DNA of 39,009 nt from Pseudomonas caricapapayae (GTDB lineage: Bacteria > Pseudomonadota > Gammaproteobacteria > Pseudomonadales > Pseudomonadaceae), in the NCBI RefSeq assembly GCF_001400735.1, contig NZ_LJPW01000071.1, positions 1 to 39,009 on the forward strand, in the 5' to 3' direction. Made by a program: the position numbers and the translations under genes. Shown here piece after piece: positions 7,500 to 15,761 of this stretch. How positions within the stretch are numbered: position 1 is the first letter of the stretch; every line of letters begins with the position of its first letter. The notes below the pieces were generated by a model, which saw nothing but the letters and a program-made list of their open reading frames with translations, did not search any database and had not been told where the DNA came from.

Positions 7500-8129
7500 G
7501 TGAGTCAATTTTTCCAGGTCCATCCGGAAAACCCGCAGCCGCGCCTGATCAAACAGGCCGCTGAAATCATCAAGGCCGGCGGGCTGGTGGTGTACCCGAC
7601 AGATTCGTCCTATGCACTGGGTTGCCAGATCGGCGACAAGAGTGCCATCGAGCGTATCCGCCGCCTGCGTCAGCTGGACGACAAGCACAACTTCACCCTG
7701 ATGTGCTGCGACCTGTCGCAACTGGGGTTGTTTGCCAAGGTCGACACCGGCGCGTTCCGTGCCCTCAAGGCGCATACCCCAGGCCCTTACACCTTTATCC
7801 TCAACGCCACCCGCGAAGTGCCGCGTCTGGTGCTGCACCCCAAGCGGCGCACCATTGGTCTGCGGGTGCCGAGCCACCCCATCGCCCAGGCCCTGCTCGA
7901 GCAACTGGGCGAACCGCTGATGAGCGTCAGCCTGATCATGCCGGGCGACACCGTGCCTCTTAGCGAACCCTACGAGATGCGCCAGATTCTCGAGCATCAG
8001 GTGGACCTGATCATAGATGGCGGAATCGGCGGTATTTCGGCGTCTACGGTTATCAATCTGGCCGGCGGGGAGCCCGAAGTCGTTCGTGTCGGTTGCGGTG
8101 ATCCAACACCTTTCGGTGAACGCGCTTAA
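7500..8129 (+). CDS. yciO: YciO, Sua5/YrdC-family protein
   Basis: A 209-residue protein of the Sua5/YciO/YrdC family, which binds ATP, threonine and double-stranded RNA. Paralogues TsaC and Sua5 make threonylcarbamoyl-AMP for tRNA modification, but YciO itself is a divergent branch with an unclear role. Visible motifs are LVVYPTDSSYALGC near residue 30, KSAIERIRRLRQLDDKHNFTL near 49-69, TPGPYTFIL near 94, and GLRVPSHP near 120. The GTG at 7500 is chosen over an upstream ATG at 7462 that overlaps the previous gene. It has AGGAAG at a good distance and gives the family's N terminus (MSQFFQVHPENPQPRL). Its TAA stop overlaps the scpA start as TAATG, indicating translational coupling. Confidence 0.9.
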   Translation: MSQFFQVHPENPQPRLIKQAAEIIKAGGLVVYPTDSSYALGCQIGDKSAIERIRRLRQLDDKHNFTLMCCDLSQLGLFAKVDTGAFRALKAHTPGPYTFILNATREVPRLVLHPKRRTIGLRVPSHPIAQALLEQLGEPLMSVSLIMPGDTVPLSEPYEMRQILEHQVDLIIDGGIGGISASTVINLAGGEPEVVRVGCGDPTPFGERA

Positions 8130-8947
8130 TGACCGTCGTCGAGGCAGTGGACAGCCAGGCAGACGCCCAGCAGGAGCTGCCGTTCGCGCTGGTCTATGGG
8201 CGTGCTGTCACGCAGATGCCGCTGGACCTGTACATTCCGCCCGATGCGCTGGAGGTCTTTCTCGAGGCGTTCGAGGGGCCACTCGACCTGCTCCTGTACC
8301 TGATCCGCAAGCAGAACATCGACATCCTCGATATTCCCGTGGCCGAGATCACCAGGCAGTACATGGGCTACGTCGAGTTGATGAAAACCGTACGCCTGGA
8401 GCTGGCTGCCGAGTATCTGGTCATGGCCGCCATGCTGGCCGAGATCAAGTCGCGCATGTTGTTGCCGCGCTCGGCCGAAGTCGAAGAGGAAGAAGGCGAT
8501 CCGCGTGCCGAACTGATTCGTCGATTGCAGGAATACGAGCGCTTCAAGGCAGCCGCCGAAGGCATTGACGGCCTTAGCCGGGTTGGCCGCGATGTTGTCG
8601 TGCCGAAACTGGATGCCCCCGAAGCCCGCGCCCGCAAGTTGCTGCCGGATGTGAGTCTTGAAGAAGTACTGATGTCCATGGCTGAAGTGCTGCACCGCGG
8701 GGACATGTTCGAAAGCCATCAGGTCAGCCGCGAGGCGTTGTCTACCCGCGAGCGCATGAGCGATGTACTGGAGCGTCTGAAGGGCGGTGGTTTTGTGCCG
8801 TTCGCCGAGCTGTTTACCGCCGAAGAGGGACGTCTGGGCGTGGTTGTGACGTTCATGGCGGTGCTTGAGCTGGTCAAGGAGTCCCTTGTCGAGCTGGTCC
8901 AAAACGAGCCCTTTGCGGCGATCCATGTCCGGGCGCGAGCCGAGTAG
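8129..8947 (+). CDS. scpA: Segregation and condensation protein A
   Basis: Kleisin subunit of an SMC-type chromosome condensation complex, working with ScpB and an SMC ATPase. The 272 residues carry the kleisin N-terminal signature FEGPLDLLLYLIRKQNIDILDIPVAEITRQY, beginning at about residue 48, a helical middle, and a C-terminal winged-helix region about 205-272 that would contact SMC (VVTFMAVLELVKESLVELVQ). The first 35 residues are variable. The start overlaps the yciO stop by one base; a later in-frame ATG before PLDLYIPPDAL is possible, but the coupled start is favoured. scpB follows 15 bases downstream. Many pseudomonads also carry MksBEF, so ScpAB here may act with SMC or play a secondary role. 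Confidence 0.93.
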   Translation: MTVVEAVDSQADAQQELPFALVYGRAVTQMPLDLYIPPDALEVFLEAFEGPLDLLLYLIRKQNIDILDIPVAEITRQYMGYVELMKTVRLELAAEYLVMAAMLAEIKSRMLLPRSAEVEEEEGDPRAELIRRLQEYERFKAAAEGIDGLSRVGRDVVVPKLDAPEARARKLLPDVSLEEVLMSMAEVLHRGDMFESHQVSREALSTRERMSDVLERLKGGGFVPFAELFTAEEGRLGVVVTFMAVLELVKESLVELVQNEPFAAIHVRARAE

Positions 8948-8962
8948 AGCAAGAATACATCC

Positions 8963-9748
8963 ATGAACCTCAACGAACCTCGTGAACTGGCCCCGTTGCT
9001 TGAAGCATTTCTGCTGGCCTCCGGAAAGCCGCAGACGCTGGAGCGACTTTACGAGCTGTTCGAAGAAGGTGAGCGTCCAGAGCCGCCGGTGTTCAAAAAG
9101 GCACTCGAAGTGCTGCGCAAATCTTGCGAAGGGCGCGCCTTCGAGCTCAAGGAAGTGGCGTCGGGTTATCGTCTGCAGATTCGTGACCGGTTTTCCCCCT
9201 GGGTCGGTCGGCTGTGGGAAGAGCGGCCGCAGCGTTACTCCCGCGCCATGCTGGAAACGCTGGCGTTGATCGCTTACCGCCAGCCGATCACACGCGGCGA
9301 GATTGAAGATGTGCGCGGTGTGGCGGTGAACAGCCACATCGTCAAGACCTTGCTGGAGCGCGAGTGGATTCGGGTGGTGGGCTACCGTGACGTGCCCGGC
9401 AAACCGGCGATGTTCGCCACCACCAAGGGCTTTCTGGATCATTTCAATCTCAAAAGTCTCGACGAGCTGCCGCCGCTGGCCGACCTGCGCGAGATGGAAA
9501 CCGAACCGGTGCTGGATTTCGAAGACGCCCCTGTGCCTGCGCACCTGCAAGCTCTGGCCGACGCCAGTCTCGACCCGGAAGCAGAGCCCGAAGCGCCCCG
9601 CGATGAAACCAGCTTCCGCACCCTGCTGGTGGAACTGGACTCGATGGAGCAGGGCCTCAAGACCGATTTCGACGATCTGCTTCGTGCGGAGCCTGAGGCT
9701 GAGAGGCAGGATGACAACGCCGATGAGGATAAAGAGCCCGACCTCTGA
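8963..9748 (+). CDS. scpB: Segregation and condensation protein B
   Basis: Partner of ScpA in the SMC complex, 261 residues. It has two winged-helix domains: about 8-85 (LEAFLLASGKPQTLERL...) and about 88-170, the latter with the strongly conserved RYSRAMLETLALIAYRQPITR followed by EIEDVRGV and KTLLEREWIRVVGYRDVPGKPAMFATT. The last 80 residues are acidic and low in complexity, as in other pseudomonad ScpB proteins, and probably disordered. It follows scpA by 15 bases. About 135 bases after its stop lie before the DUF1289 gene and contain no recognised element. Confidence 0.93.
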   Translation: MNLNEPRELAPLLEAFLLASGKPQTLERLYELFEEGERPEPPVFKKALEVLRKSCEGRAFELKEVASGYRLQIRDRFSPWVGRLWEERPQRYSRAMLETLALIAYRQPITRGEIEDVRGVAVNSHIVKTLLEREWIRVVGYRDVPGKPAMFATTKGFLDHFNLKSLDELPPLADLREMETEPVLDFEDAPVPAHLQALADASLDPEAEPEAPRDETSFRTLLVELDSMEQGLKTDFDDLLRAEPEAERQDDNADEDKEPDL

Positions 9749-9883
9749 GAGGTCTCGCTTCCACACTGGAGCATGTGCAACGACACTTTCCAACTGTCGT
9801 GCCAACGCTCCGCGCACTTTGGTCGAATTCATGCGCCAGCCCAGGGTCACATCTGATACCACTCGCCATGAGACCCGCTGCCC

Positions 9884-10075
9884 ATGAGTTCCACCAAGAA
9901 CCCCTGCATCAGCCTGTGCAAGTTCGATGATGACATCTGCCTGGGATGCGGCCGCAGCAAGCGCGAAATCAAGGCCTGGAAGAAACTCGACAAGGACGAC
10001 AAGCGTACGGTTCTTGATGAGTCTGCCAAGCGACTGGCCAAGCTCAAGACCGCCGGTCGTAAAAAGAAGAAGTGA
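9884..10075 (+). CDS. DUF1289 cysteine-rich small protein
   Basis: A 63-residue protein with the DUF1289 pattern: NPCISLCKFDDDICLGCGRSKREI at residues 6-29 places four cysteines as CxxxC...CxxC, which suggests metal binding, probably zinc or Fe-S. A basic tail follows, ending AGRKKKK. The family is common and short in proteobacteria and has no established function. It stands between scpB and rluB on the same strand with its own gaps. A 6-bp CGCCGG/CCGGCG stem lies about 20 bases past the stop (10095-10115) without a clear T-run. Confidence 0.85.
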   Translation: MSSTKNPCISLCKFDDDICLGCGRSKREIKAWKKLDKDDKRTVLDESAKRLAKLKTAGRKKKK

Positions 10076-10259
10076 TCCAGGCATTTGCCGCTGACGCCGG
10101 ATGCGTAAACCGGCGCGGGAGCGTATGATGGCCGACCCTCGGCGATCAGGTGTTGCCAAGGCTTTCAAGTATTTCGCCCTGCCGCTATCCACAGCGCGCC
10201 GGGCACAGGTCTTGCCGGTTCTCGGCCAGCCCTGATTCGACACACCGGGAGGTGCCCAG

Positions 10260-11486
10260 ATGAGTGAAAAAGACAAGCAGGACAGCCAGGAAATCGGACC
10301 CGCAGGCGAAAAGCTGCAGAAGGTTCTGGCGCGCATTGGCGTAGGCTCGCGCCGTGATGTGGAAGCCTGGATTACCCAAGGCCGCATCAAGGTCAATGGC
10401 AAGGACGCGACCCTCGGTCAGCGCGTCGACCTGCATGACGCCATCAGTGTCGATGGTCGTGTCATCAAGCGCGAAGAGGCCGCCGAAACGGTCCGCCGCG
10501 TGATCATGTACAACAAGCCCGATGGCGAAATCTGCACCCGTGACGACCCTGAAGGCCGTCCGACCGTGTTCGATCGTCTGCCGCGCCCGAAAGAGGGCCG
10601 CTGGATCAACATCGGTCGTCTCGACATCAACACCACCGGCCTGCTGATGTTCACCACCGACGGCGAACTGGCCAACCGGCTGATGCACCCGTCGTTCGAA
10701 ATGGACCGCGAATACGCGGTTCGTGTGCGTGGCGAAGTCGATGACGACATGCTGCTGCGGCTCAAGAACGGTGTGATTCTCGAAGACGGTCCTGCGCGCT
10801 TCACTGATATCCAGCAGGCACCGGGCGGCGAAGGCTTCAACCACTGGTATCACTGCGTGGTGATGGAAGGCCGTAACCGTGAAGTGCGTCGTCTCTGGGA
10901 ATCCCAGGGTCTGGTGGTCAGCCGCCTGAAACGCGTGCGTTACGGGCCGGTGTTCCTCAACTCCGACCTGCCGATGGGCCGCTGGCGTGAAATGAGCCAG
11001 TATGAGGTCGACATTCTGGCGGCTGAAGTCGGTTTGCAGCCTGTGGCTCAGCCGCAGATGAATGCCAAGACCAAAGACAAGATGGAACGTTTGCAGCGCC
11101 AATCGTCGCGTCCGTTGGGCAAGGGCGAACGTGTGCGCAAGCTGCGTCCGGCCGCTGGCGCTCCGGCGACTGGCGACCGCGTACCGCGTCAGCCGCAGAT
11201 TACCGGCAGCGAACGTGATCGTCCGCGTGGCGGCGACTCTACTCAGCGTCCTTCGCCGCGCAAGGACTCGGGCAAGCCCGGTTCGCGCGCGCCGCGTCCT
11301 GCCGACAACAGCCGTGGTACGCCGGTCGCCGAGCGTCCGAGCGAAATGAACAAGCGCCCGGCCAAGCCTGCTCCGAAGCGTGTCGGCATCAAGCTGGTCA
11401 ACGATGATGCGCCGTCAGGCAAACGTCGTGGTCCACCGGCGGGCTCAGGTCAGCGTCCTGGCTTCGGTCGTCGCAAGCCTGAGTGA
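10260..11486 (+). CDS. rluB: RluB, 23S rRNA pseudouridine 2605 synthase
   Basis: Makes the pseudouridine at position 2605 of 23S rRNA. In 408 residues there is an N-terminal S4 RNA-binding domain about 16-75 (KLQKVLARIGVGSRRDVEAWI) and an RsuA-family catalytic domain about 80-245 with catalytic Asp122 in NIGRLDINTTGLL. The C-terminal tail of about 140 residues is rich in Arg, Pro, Lys and Gly and is unlike a folded domain. RluB in E. coli is about 290 residues, so the tail accounts for the extra length; similar tails occur in other pseudomonads. The ATG has GGGAGG about eight bases ahead. A strong terminator follows. RluB rather than RluE or RluF is favoured by the S4 domain, the long tail and the usual scpAB-rluB linkage. 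Confidence 0.92.
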   Translation: MSEKDKQDSQEIGPAGEKLQKVLARIGVGSRRDVEAWITQGRIKVNGKDATLGQRVDLHDAISVDGRVIKREEAAETVRRVIMYNKPDGEICTRDDPEGRPTVFDRLPRPKEGRWINIGRLDINTTGLLMFTTDGELANRLMHPSFEMDREYAVRVRGEVDDDMLLRLKNGVILEDGPARFTDIQQAPGGEGFNHWYHCVVMEGRNREVRRLWESQGLVVSRLKRVRYGPVFLNSDLPMGRWREMSQYEVDILAAEVGLQPVAQPQMNAKTKDKMERLQRQSSRPLGKGERVRKLRPAAGAPATGDRVPRQPQITGSERDRPRGGDSTQRPSPRKDSGKPGSRAPRPADNSRGTPVAERPSEMNKRPAKPAPKRVGIKLVNDDAPSGKRRGPPAGSGQRPGFGRRKPE

Positions 11487-11508
11487 TTGCGTGGTGTGAG
11501 TGAATGGC

Positions 11509-11541
11509 AACGCCAGCCCAGGGGGCTGGCGTTGTTGTTTT
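11509..11541 (+). terminator. Intrinsic terminator of rluB
   Basis: AACGCCAGCC (11509-11518) pairs with GGCTGGCGTT (11524-11533), followed by GTTGTTTT. It lies 23 bases after the rluB stop. Confidence 0.85.
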
Positions 11542-11618
11542 CGGCAGCCTGTAAAGCGTTGTCACATAGCTGTTGCGCATCGATCCTCCGGTTTTAAACC
11601 TCAACCTGGATGCAGGTG

Positions 11619-11757
11619 TACAATGCGGCGCTTTTTTCTGTGAATCATTGTTGTTCACCATCCCGGGCCGTCGGCCTCGGGTGCTGCAATGCTGTTGCGC
11701 CACACGCGGAGCAGGTTCTATTCCGTCACAGAACAAGAACAATCAGGTGGCTATTGA
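11619..11757 (+). promoter_or_regulatory. aroP leader: -10 box, hairpin and candidate Crc/Hfq site
   Basis: TACAAT at 11619-11624 could be the -10 box, without a good -35. A G+C-rich hairpin at 11662-11681 (CCCG-GGCC, 3-base loop, GGCC-T-CGGG) lies in the predicted leader. AACAAGAACAA at 11732-11742 contains the AANAANAA pattern recognised by Hfq/Crc in pseudomonads and sits 16 bases before the start codon, next to the AGGTGG ribosome binding site (11745-11750). Confidence 0.5.
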
Positions 11758-13167
11758 ATGAGTGAAACAACCTCACCCGCGGGCGAGCTGAAACGCGGCC
11801 TGAAAAACCGGCACATCCAGCTGATCGCTCTGGGTGGTGCCATCGGCACTGGTCTTTTTCTAGGCTCGGCGGGCGTGCTGAAATCAGCCGGCCCCTCGAT
11901 GATTCTCGGTTATGCCATCTGCGGCTTCATTGCGTTCATGATCATGCGCCAGCTCGGCGAAATGATCGTCGAAGAGCCGGTGGCCGGATCGTTCAGCCAT
12001 TTCGCCCATAACTACTGGGGCGGTTTCGCCGGGTTCCTGTCGGGCTGGAATTGCTGGCTGCTGTATATCCTGGTGGGCATGTCCGAGCTGACCGCGGTCG
12101 GCAAGTACATTCATTACTGGTTGCCGGACATCCCGGGCTGGGTCTCGGCGGCGGCCTTCTTCGTACTGATCAATGCGATCAACCTGACCAACGTCAAGGT
12201 GTTCGGCGAGACCGAGTTCTGGTTCGCAATCATCAAGGTAGTGGCGATTATCGGCATGATTGCGCTGGGCAGTTACATGCTGGTCAGCGGCAGTGGTGGC
12301 CCGCAGGCGTCGGTCAGCAACCTCTGGGAGCACGGCGGGTTTTTCCCCAACGGTGTCAGCGGGCTGGTAATGGCGCTGGCGATCATCATGTTCTCGTTCG
12401 GCGGTCTGGAAATGCTCGGTTTCACCGCTGCCGAAGCCGAGCAGCCGAAGACCGTGATCCCCAAGGCGATCAACCAGGTGATCTACCGAATCCTGATTTT
12501 CTACATCGGAGCATTGGTGGTGCTGCTGTCGCTGACGCCCTGGGACAGTCTGCTGGTCAGCCTCAATGCGTCTGGCGATTCCTACAGCGGCAGCCCGTTC
12601 GTGCAGGTGTTCTCGATGCTGGGCAGCGACACCGCTGCGCACATTCTGAATTTTGTGGTGCTGACGGCAGCGCTGTCGGTCTACAACAGTGGTACTTACT
12701 GCAACAGCCGCATGCTGGTCGGCATGGCCGAGCAGGGCGACGCGCCCAAGGCGCTGGCGCAGGTCGACAGGCGCGGGGTGCCGGTCAAGGCAATATTTGC
12801 TTCGGCAGCGGTGACCGTGGTGGCGGTCCTGCTCAATTACTTTGTGCCGCAGCAGGCACTGGAACTGCTGATGTCGCTGGTGGTGGCTACACTCGTCATC
12901 AACTGGGCGATGATCAGCTATTCGCACCTGAAGTTCCGCCAGCACATGAACCGTACTGCACAAGTGCCGCTGTTCAAGGCGCTGTGGTATCCCTACGGCA
13001 ACTACGTGTGCCTGGCCTTTGTGGTCTTTATCCTCGCTATCATGCTGATGATCCCCGGCATCCGGATCTCGGTTTACGCGATACCCGTCTGGCTGGTGGT
13101 GATGTGGGTATGTTACCGGGCCAAAAACAGGCGTAGCGTGTTGGTCGCTGCCAAGTCCCGCAACTAA
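11758..13167 (+). CDS. aroP: AroP-type aromatic amino acid permease
   Basis: Proton-coupled amino acid importer of the APC superfamily, 469 residues with about 12 transmembrane helices. It matches what is known of E. coli AroP closely through most of its length: [20 protein letters not shown] at the N terminus, [20 protein letters not shown] near 62, [13 protein letters not shown] near 140, [20 protein letters not shown] near 211, and [19 protein letters not shown] near 302. The [10 protein letters not shown] segment and the TAAEAE acidic motif are typical of the aromatic and GABA-type permeases. Substrate is therefore probably Phe, Tyr or Trp, which would feed PhhAB encoded 2.6 kb away, but the exact substrate cannot be read from sequence. 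Translation is probably under carbon-catabolite control by Crc/Hfq, judging by the leader motif. Confidence 0.83.
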   Translation: MSETTSPAGELKRGLKNRHIQLIALGGAIGTGLFLGSAGVLKSAGPSMILGYAICGFIAFMIMRQLGEMIVEEPVAGSFSHFAHNYWGGFAGFLSGWNCWLLYILVGMSELTAVGKYIHYWLPDIPGWVSAAAFFVLINAINLTNVKVFGETEFWFAIIKVVAIIGMIALGSYMLVSGSGGPQASVSNLWEHGGFFPNGVSGLVMALAIIMFSFGGLEMLGFTAAEAEQPKTVIPKAINQVIYRILIFYIGALVVLLSLTPWDSLLVSLNASGDSYSGSPFVQVFSMLGSDTAAHILNFVVLTAALSVYNSGTYCNSRMLVGMAEQGDAPKALAQVDRRGVPVKAIFASAAVTVVAVLLNYFVPQQALELLMSLVVATLVINWAMISYSHLKFRQHMNRTAQVPLFKALWYPYGNYVCLAFVVFILAIMLMIPGIRISVYAIPVWLVVMWVCYRAKNRRSVLVAAKSRN

Positions 13168-13198
13168 ACGTGCCTGCTCCAGAAAAGAAGATGCCTTG

Positions 13199-13612
13199 AT
13201 GCTGGTGATTTCCAACAATGTCCATCTGCCGGACGCCGAGATCGAGTTGACTGCCATCCGTGCCCAGGGCGCGGGTGGCCAGAACGTCAACAAGGTCTCC
13301 AGTGCTGTGCATTTGCGCTTCGACATCAAGGCCTCGTCGCTGCCGCCGTTCTACAAGGAGCGGCTGCTGGCGTTAAGTGACAGTCGCATTACCAGCGAAG
13401 GCGTGGTCGTGCTCAAGGCCCAGCAATACCGTACTCAGGAGCAGAACCGCGCCGATGCCTTACTGCGTCTGAGTGAGCTGATCGTCAACGCGGCCAAGGT
13501 GGAAAAGAAACGCCGCCCGACCCGCCCGACCCTGGGTTCCAAGACTCGCCGCCTGGAGTCCAAGAGCAAGCGCGGCTCAATCAAGGCCGGGCGCGGGAAA
13601 GTGGATTTCTGA
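13199..13612 (+). CDS. arfB: ArfB (YaeJ), ribosome-rescue peptidyl-tRNA hydrolase
   Basis: Class I release-factor-like protein of 137 residues that frees ribosomes stalled on non-stop mRNAs, independently of tmRNA. The catalytic GGQ motif is in [23 protein letters not shown] at about residues 20-42. The basic C-terminal tail ([25 protein letters not shown]...GRGKVDF) is the part that enters the empty mRNA channel in the E. coli protein. The length matches the 140 of E. coli ArfB. ATG at 13199 is preferred to the adjacent TTG at 13196. It lies 31 bases after aroP on the same strand with an AGAAAAGAAG stretch ahead, so it may be expressed partly by read-through from aroP. Confidence 0.93.
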   Translation: MLVISNNVHLPDAEIELTAIRAQGAGGQNVNKVSSAVHLRFDIKASSLPPFYKERLLALSDSRITSEGVVVLKAQQYRTQEQNRADALLRLSELIVNAAKVEKKRRPTRPTLGSKTRRLESKSKRGSIKAGRGKVDF

Positions 13613-13617
13613 GCGTA

Positions 13618-13757
13618 AGTCGAGAGTATCGCTCCTCAGGCTCCAGCGTGGGGATGCCTTGGGTGATGCTCTGCGTCACAAATCTGCGCCGCACCAGACA
13701 CTCAAGATCGGACGCAGAGCGTCCAGAACGACGTTACCACGCTGGGAACGGTAGGAT
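13618..13757. repeat. Inverted pair of REP elements
   Basis: Two copies of the REP-type sequence face each other. The right copy (about 13698-13757: CTCAAGATCGGACGCAGAGC and onward) is a near match to 35212-35270. The left copy (about 13622-13678), when reverse-complemented, gives the same order GACGCAGAGC...CCCACGCTGGAGC. The palindrome of the right copy is damaged. The pair fills the gap between convergent arfB and the MFS gene. Confidence 0.75.
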
Positions 13758-13769
13758 GAGCGCGGGGCA

Positions 13770-14969
13770 TCACTGGCGCACCCCCTGCGTCTGTTTGTAC
13801 AGATAGACGCTCAGGCCCAACCCGGTGAGTGACGCCAGGGCCGCAAACAGAAAGATCGAGACAAAGCCGAAACCGGCGGCAATCGCACCTGCCAGCGGCC
13901 CCGTGATGCCCAGTGAAAGATCGATGAATAGCGAGTAAGCGCCCACTGCTGCGCCTCGGCTTGATGCCGGGACCAGATTGACCGCTTCCACGCCCAGCGC
14001 CGGGAATACCAGTGAAAAACCGAAGCCGGTCAACGCCGCGCCAGCCAGCGCCAGGTCCGGCGTGGGGGCCATCCACAACAGCAGCAGCCCCAGGCTTTCC
14101 ACGGACAGACAGGCAATTGCCACCCGAAAGCCACCCAGGCGATTGATCAGGTTGCCGAACAGCAGGCGCGCCGCGATGAAACTGCCGCCGAACAGCGTCA
14201 GGCACAGCGCTGCATTAGGCCAGTGATTGCTTGCGTAGTACAAGGTAATGAAGGTGGCGATGGTGCCAAAGCCAATGCCGCCCAGCGCCAGACCCATGCC
14301 GTGCGGCAGCACTCGCCCCAGTACATGCATGAAGGGCAGCCGTTCACCCTGCACGATGGGGGCGGCCTGCTTGTTCCAGGTCAGATACAGACCCAGCGAG
14401 CAGAGCAGCATGATGCTCACGCCCACCGTCCACAATCCGAGCGAATTGACCATCCAGACACCCAGCGGCGCGCCGATGGCCAGTGCGCCATAGCTGGCGA
14501 TGCCGTTCCAGGAAATCACTTTGGCGGTGTTCTGCGCCCCGACGCGGCCGATACCCCAGCCAATCGAGCCCGAACCCACCAGGCTTTCCGCGCTGCCAAG
14601 GATCACGCGTCCAATCAGCAGGATCACCAGACTTGCCATCGGCCAGCTGTCCAGCCAGACCGGCACCAGCATGAACACGCCGCTCAATCCGCAGCCGGCC
14701 AGGCCGATCTGTACGGCTTTCTTGCTGCCAAGGTTGTCGATGACGCGACTCGCCCATGGCCGGCTGATCAACGTAGCCAGGTACTGAACGCTGATCACCA
14801 GTCCTGCGATGACTGCACCGAAGCCCAGATCGCTGTGGACATAGCCGGGCAGAACGGCAAGCGGGATGCCGATGTTCAAGTAGCCGATAAAGGTGAACAT
14901 GACGATGGAGACGACGGTCAGGGTAACGGCCATCGGAGTTTGCGGTGTGGTTTGCTGTGTCTCGGGCAT
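13770..14969 (-). CDS. MFS transporter, YfcJ/YhhS-like
   Basis: Major facilitator superfamily permease of 399 residues with 12 hydrophobic segments. The A-motif-like loop between helices 2 and 3 reads [18 protein letters not shown] near residue 68. The [19 protein letters not shown] segment near 122 and [20 protein letters not shown] near 156 are features of the YfcJ/YhhS subgroup of MFS exporters. The substrate is unknown; sugars and drugs have both been proposed for relatives. The start ATG lacks a good ribosome binding site, but the upstream frame offers nothing better. It is convergent with arfB across the REP pair and precedes no co-oriented gene, so it appears monocistronic. Confidence 0.8.
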   Translation of the reverse strand: MPETQQTTPQTPMAVTLTVVSIVMFTFIGYLNIGIPLAVLPGYVHSDLGFGAVIAGLVISVQYLATLISRPWASRVIDNLGSKKAVQIGLAGCGLSGVFMLVPVWLDSWPMASLVILLIGRVILGSAESLVGSGSIGWGIGRVGAQNTAKVISWNGIASYGALAIGAPLGVWMVNSLGLWTVGVSIMLLCSLGLYLTWNKQAAPIVQGERLPFMHVLGRVLPHGMGLALGGIGFGTIATFITLYYASNHWPNAALCLTLFGGSFIAARLLFGNLINRLGGFRVAIACLSVESLGLLLLWMAPTPDLALAGAALTGFGFSLVFPALGVEAVNLVPASSRGAAVGAYSLFIDLSLGITGPLAGAIAAGFGFVSIFLFAALASLTGLGLSVYLYKQTQGVRQ

Positions 14970-15105
14970 GAGGTGGGCTTTCGTTCTGTGCGGGCATGGC
15001 GTTCGAGCGGGCAGGGAAAACCCTTAGCAAGCTCTCGAAGTGCTCATCATACCGACGCATCGCGTGATGCAGGTGTAACAGATTGAAATAAACGGCGAAT
15101 GGAGG

Positions 15106-15285
15106 TTATTTGTTCGCCGGAGCTACGAGCCGGGTGGTCACAAGGGCAGCCAAGGCGTTTTCCTGAGTACCGAACCGGGCGAGCAGGGCGCTCTGTTTTT
15201 CGGGGCTGAGGCGTGACCAGATTTCGATCATTTGCTCGGCGGTGCCGATCAGGGCACTGGCCTGTGTTTCAGTGAAGTCGCTCAT
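15106..15285 (-). CDS. Uncharacterised 59-residue protein
   Basis: A short frame from ATG at 15285 to TAA, giving 59 residues that begin MSDFTETQASALIGTAEQMI and end TTRLVAPANK. The composition is ordinary, with no signal peptide or membrane helix, and is predicted mostly helical. The middle (IWSRLSPEKQSALLARFGTQ) reads like a small helical protein. No clear ribosome binding site is seen, which lowers certainty. It lies on the same strand downstream of the 46-residue gene, separated by a strong hairpin. Not recognised as a known family. Confidence 0.55.
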   Translation of the reverse strand: MSDFTETQASALIGTAEQMIEIWSRLSPEKQSALLARFGTQENALAALVTTRLVAPANK

Positions 15286-15312
15286 GAGGATCTGCTGTTT
15301 GCCTGTTGCTGG

Positions 15313-15364
15313 TTTTCCAGGCGTATTGAAAATCGGCCAGACCGTTTTTCGATACGCCTGAAAA
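15313..15364. terminator. Long stem-loop, likely bidirectional terminator
   Basis: CAGGCGTATTGAAAA (15318-15332) pairs with TTTTCGATACGCCTG (15346-15360) at 14 of 15 positions, with T-rich and A-rich flanks on both sides. It separates the 46-residue and 59-residue genes and would terminate the former on the minus strand. Confidence 0.65.
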
Positions 15365-15373
15365 CAATCGCCT

Positions 15374-15514
15374 TCAGTCTTTGCTTCCGGCTTTCTGGCT
15401 GTCTTGAGCCGAGGGTGCTGCTTTCATTGCGACAGGTTGACCAAGCTCCTGTTGAGCCAGGGTCGACTGCTGCGGTTCCTGTTGGCCTGGTGGGAAGTTA
15501 GGGATTTCATGCAT
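15374..15514 (-). CDS. Uncharacterised 46-residue Pro/Gln-rich protein
   Basis: A 46-residue frame starting MHEIPNFPPGQQEPQQSTLA and ending DSQKAGSKD. It is rich in Gln, Pro, Ala and Ser and has no hydrophobic stretch, so it is probably disordered and cytoplasmic. GAGGAG stands about seven bases before the ATG, which is good evidence that it is translated. A longer in-frame version upstream lacks such a site. It sits alone between the AT-rich gap downstream of phhB and a strong hairpin. No function can be proposed. Confidence 0.55.
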   Translation of the reverse strand: MHEIPNFPPGQQEPQQSTLAQQELGQPVAMKAAPSAQDSQKAGSKD

Positions 15515-15713
15515 CGTCGTCGCTCCTCGCAAGGGGTTGCAGATAGAACCGTGCTTTAAAAAAGCATGCGCAGGATACCCCACTGAAAATGACAATCAGG
15601 ATATTTTTTTATCCTCATCGGCGTGTCAGCGAAACAAAATCGCATTTTTACTGTCCCGGTCTCTCCCTCACGAATCGCTGCACGGTATGGTTTTACGGTG
15701 CTTTGCCTGGGCC

Positions 15714-15735
15714 AGAGCGCAAAAAACAGCGCTCT
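15714..15735. terminator. Stem-loop downstream of phhB
   Basis: AGAGCGC (15714-15720), loop AAAAAACA, then GCGCTCT (15729-15735). It lies 27 bases past the phhB stop. The T-run on the minus strand is in the loop rather than after the stem, so it is not a classical terminator. The remaining bases between here and 15515 are AT-rich, with a second small stem AGGATA/TATCCT near 15598, and hold no supported gene. Confidence 0.4.
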
Positions 15736-15761
15736 TTATCCCTGTAAATTTTTCTGCAAAA

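Noticed and set aside
8126..10402. A 758-codon open frame on the minus strand across scpA, scpB and the DUF1289 gene
   Set aside because: It is opposite three clear genes, has a low-complexity His/Gln/Arg-rich translation typical of antisense frames in GC-rich DNA, and has no ribosome binding site or domain.
11573..11761. A 62-codon frame with a CCC run that ends overlapping the aroP start codon (ATGA), like an attenuation leader peptide
   Set aside because: It begins upstream of the only plausible -10 box, lacks a ribosome binding site, and its composition does not fit sensing of aromatic amino acids.
11884..13329. A 481-codon minus-strand frame opposite aroP and arfB
   Set aside because: It is the complement of a well-recognised permease, and its translation is rich in His, Gln and Arg with no domain.
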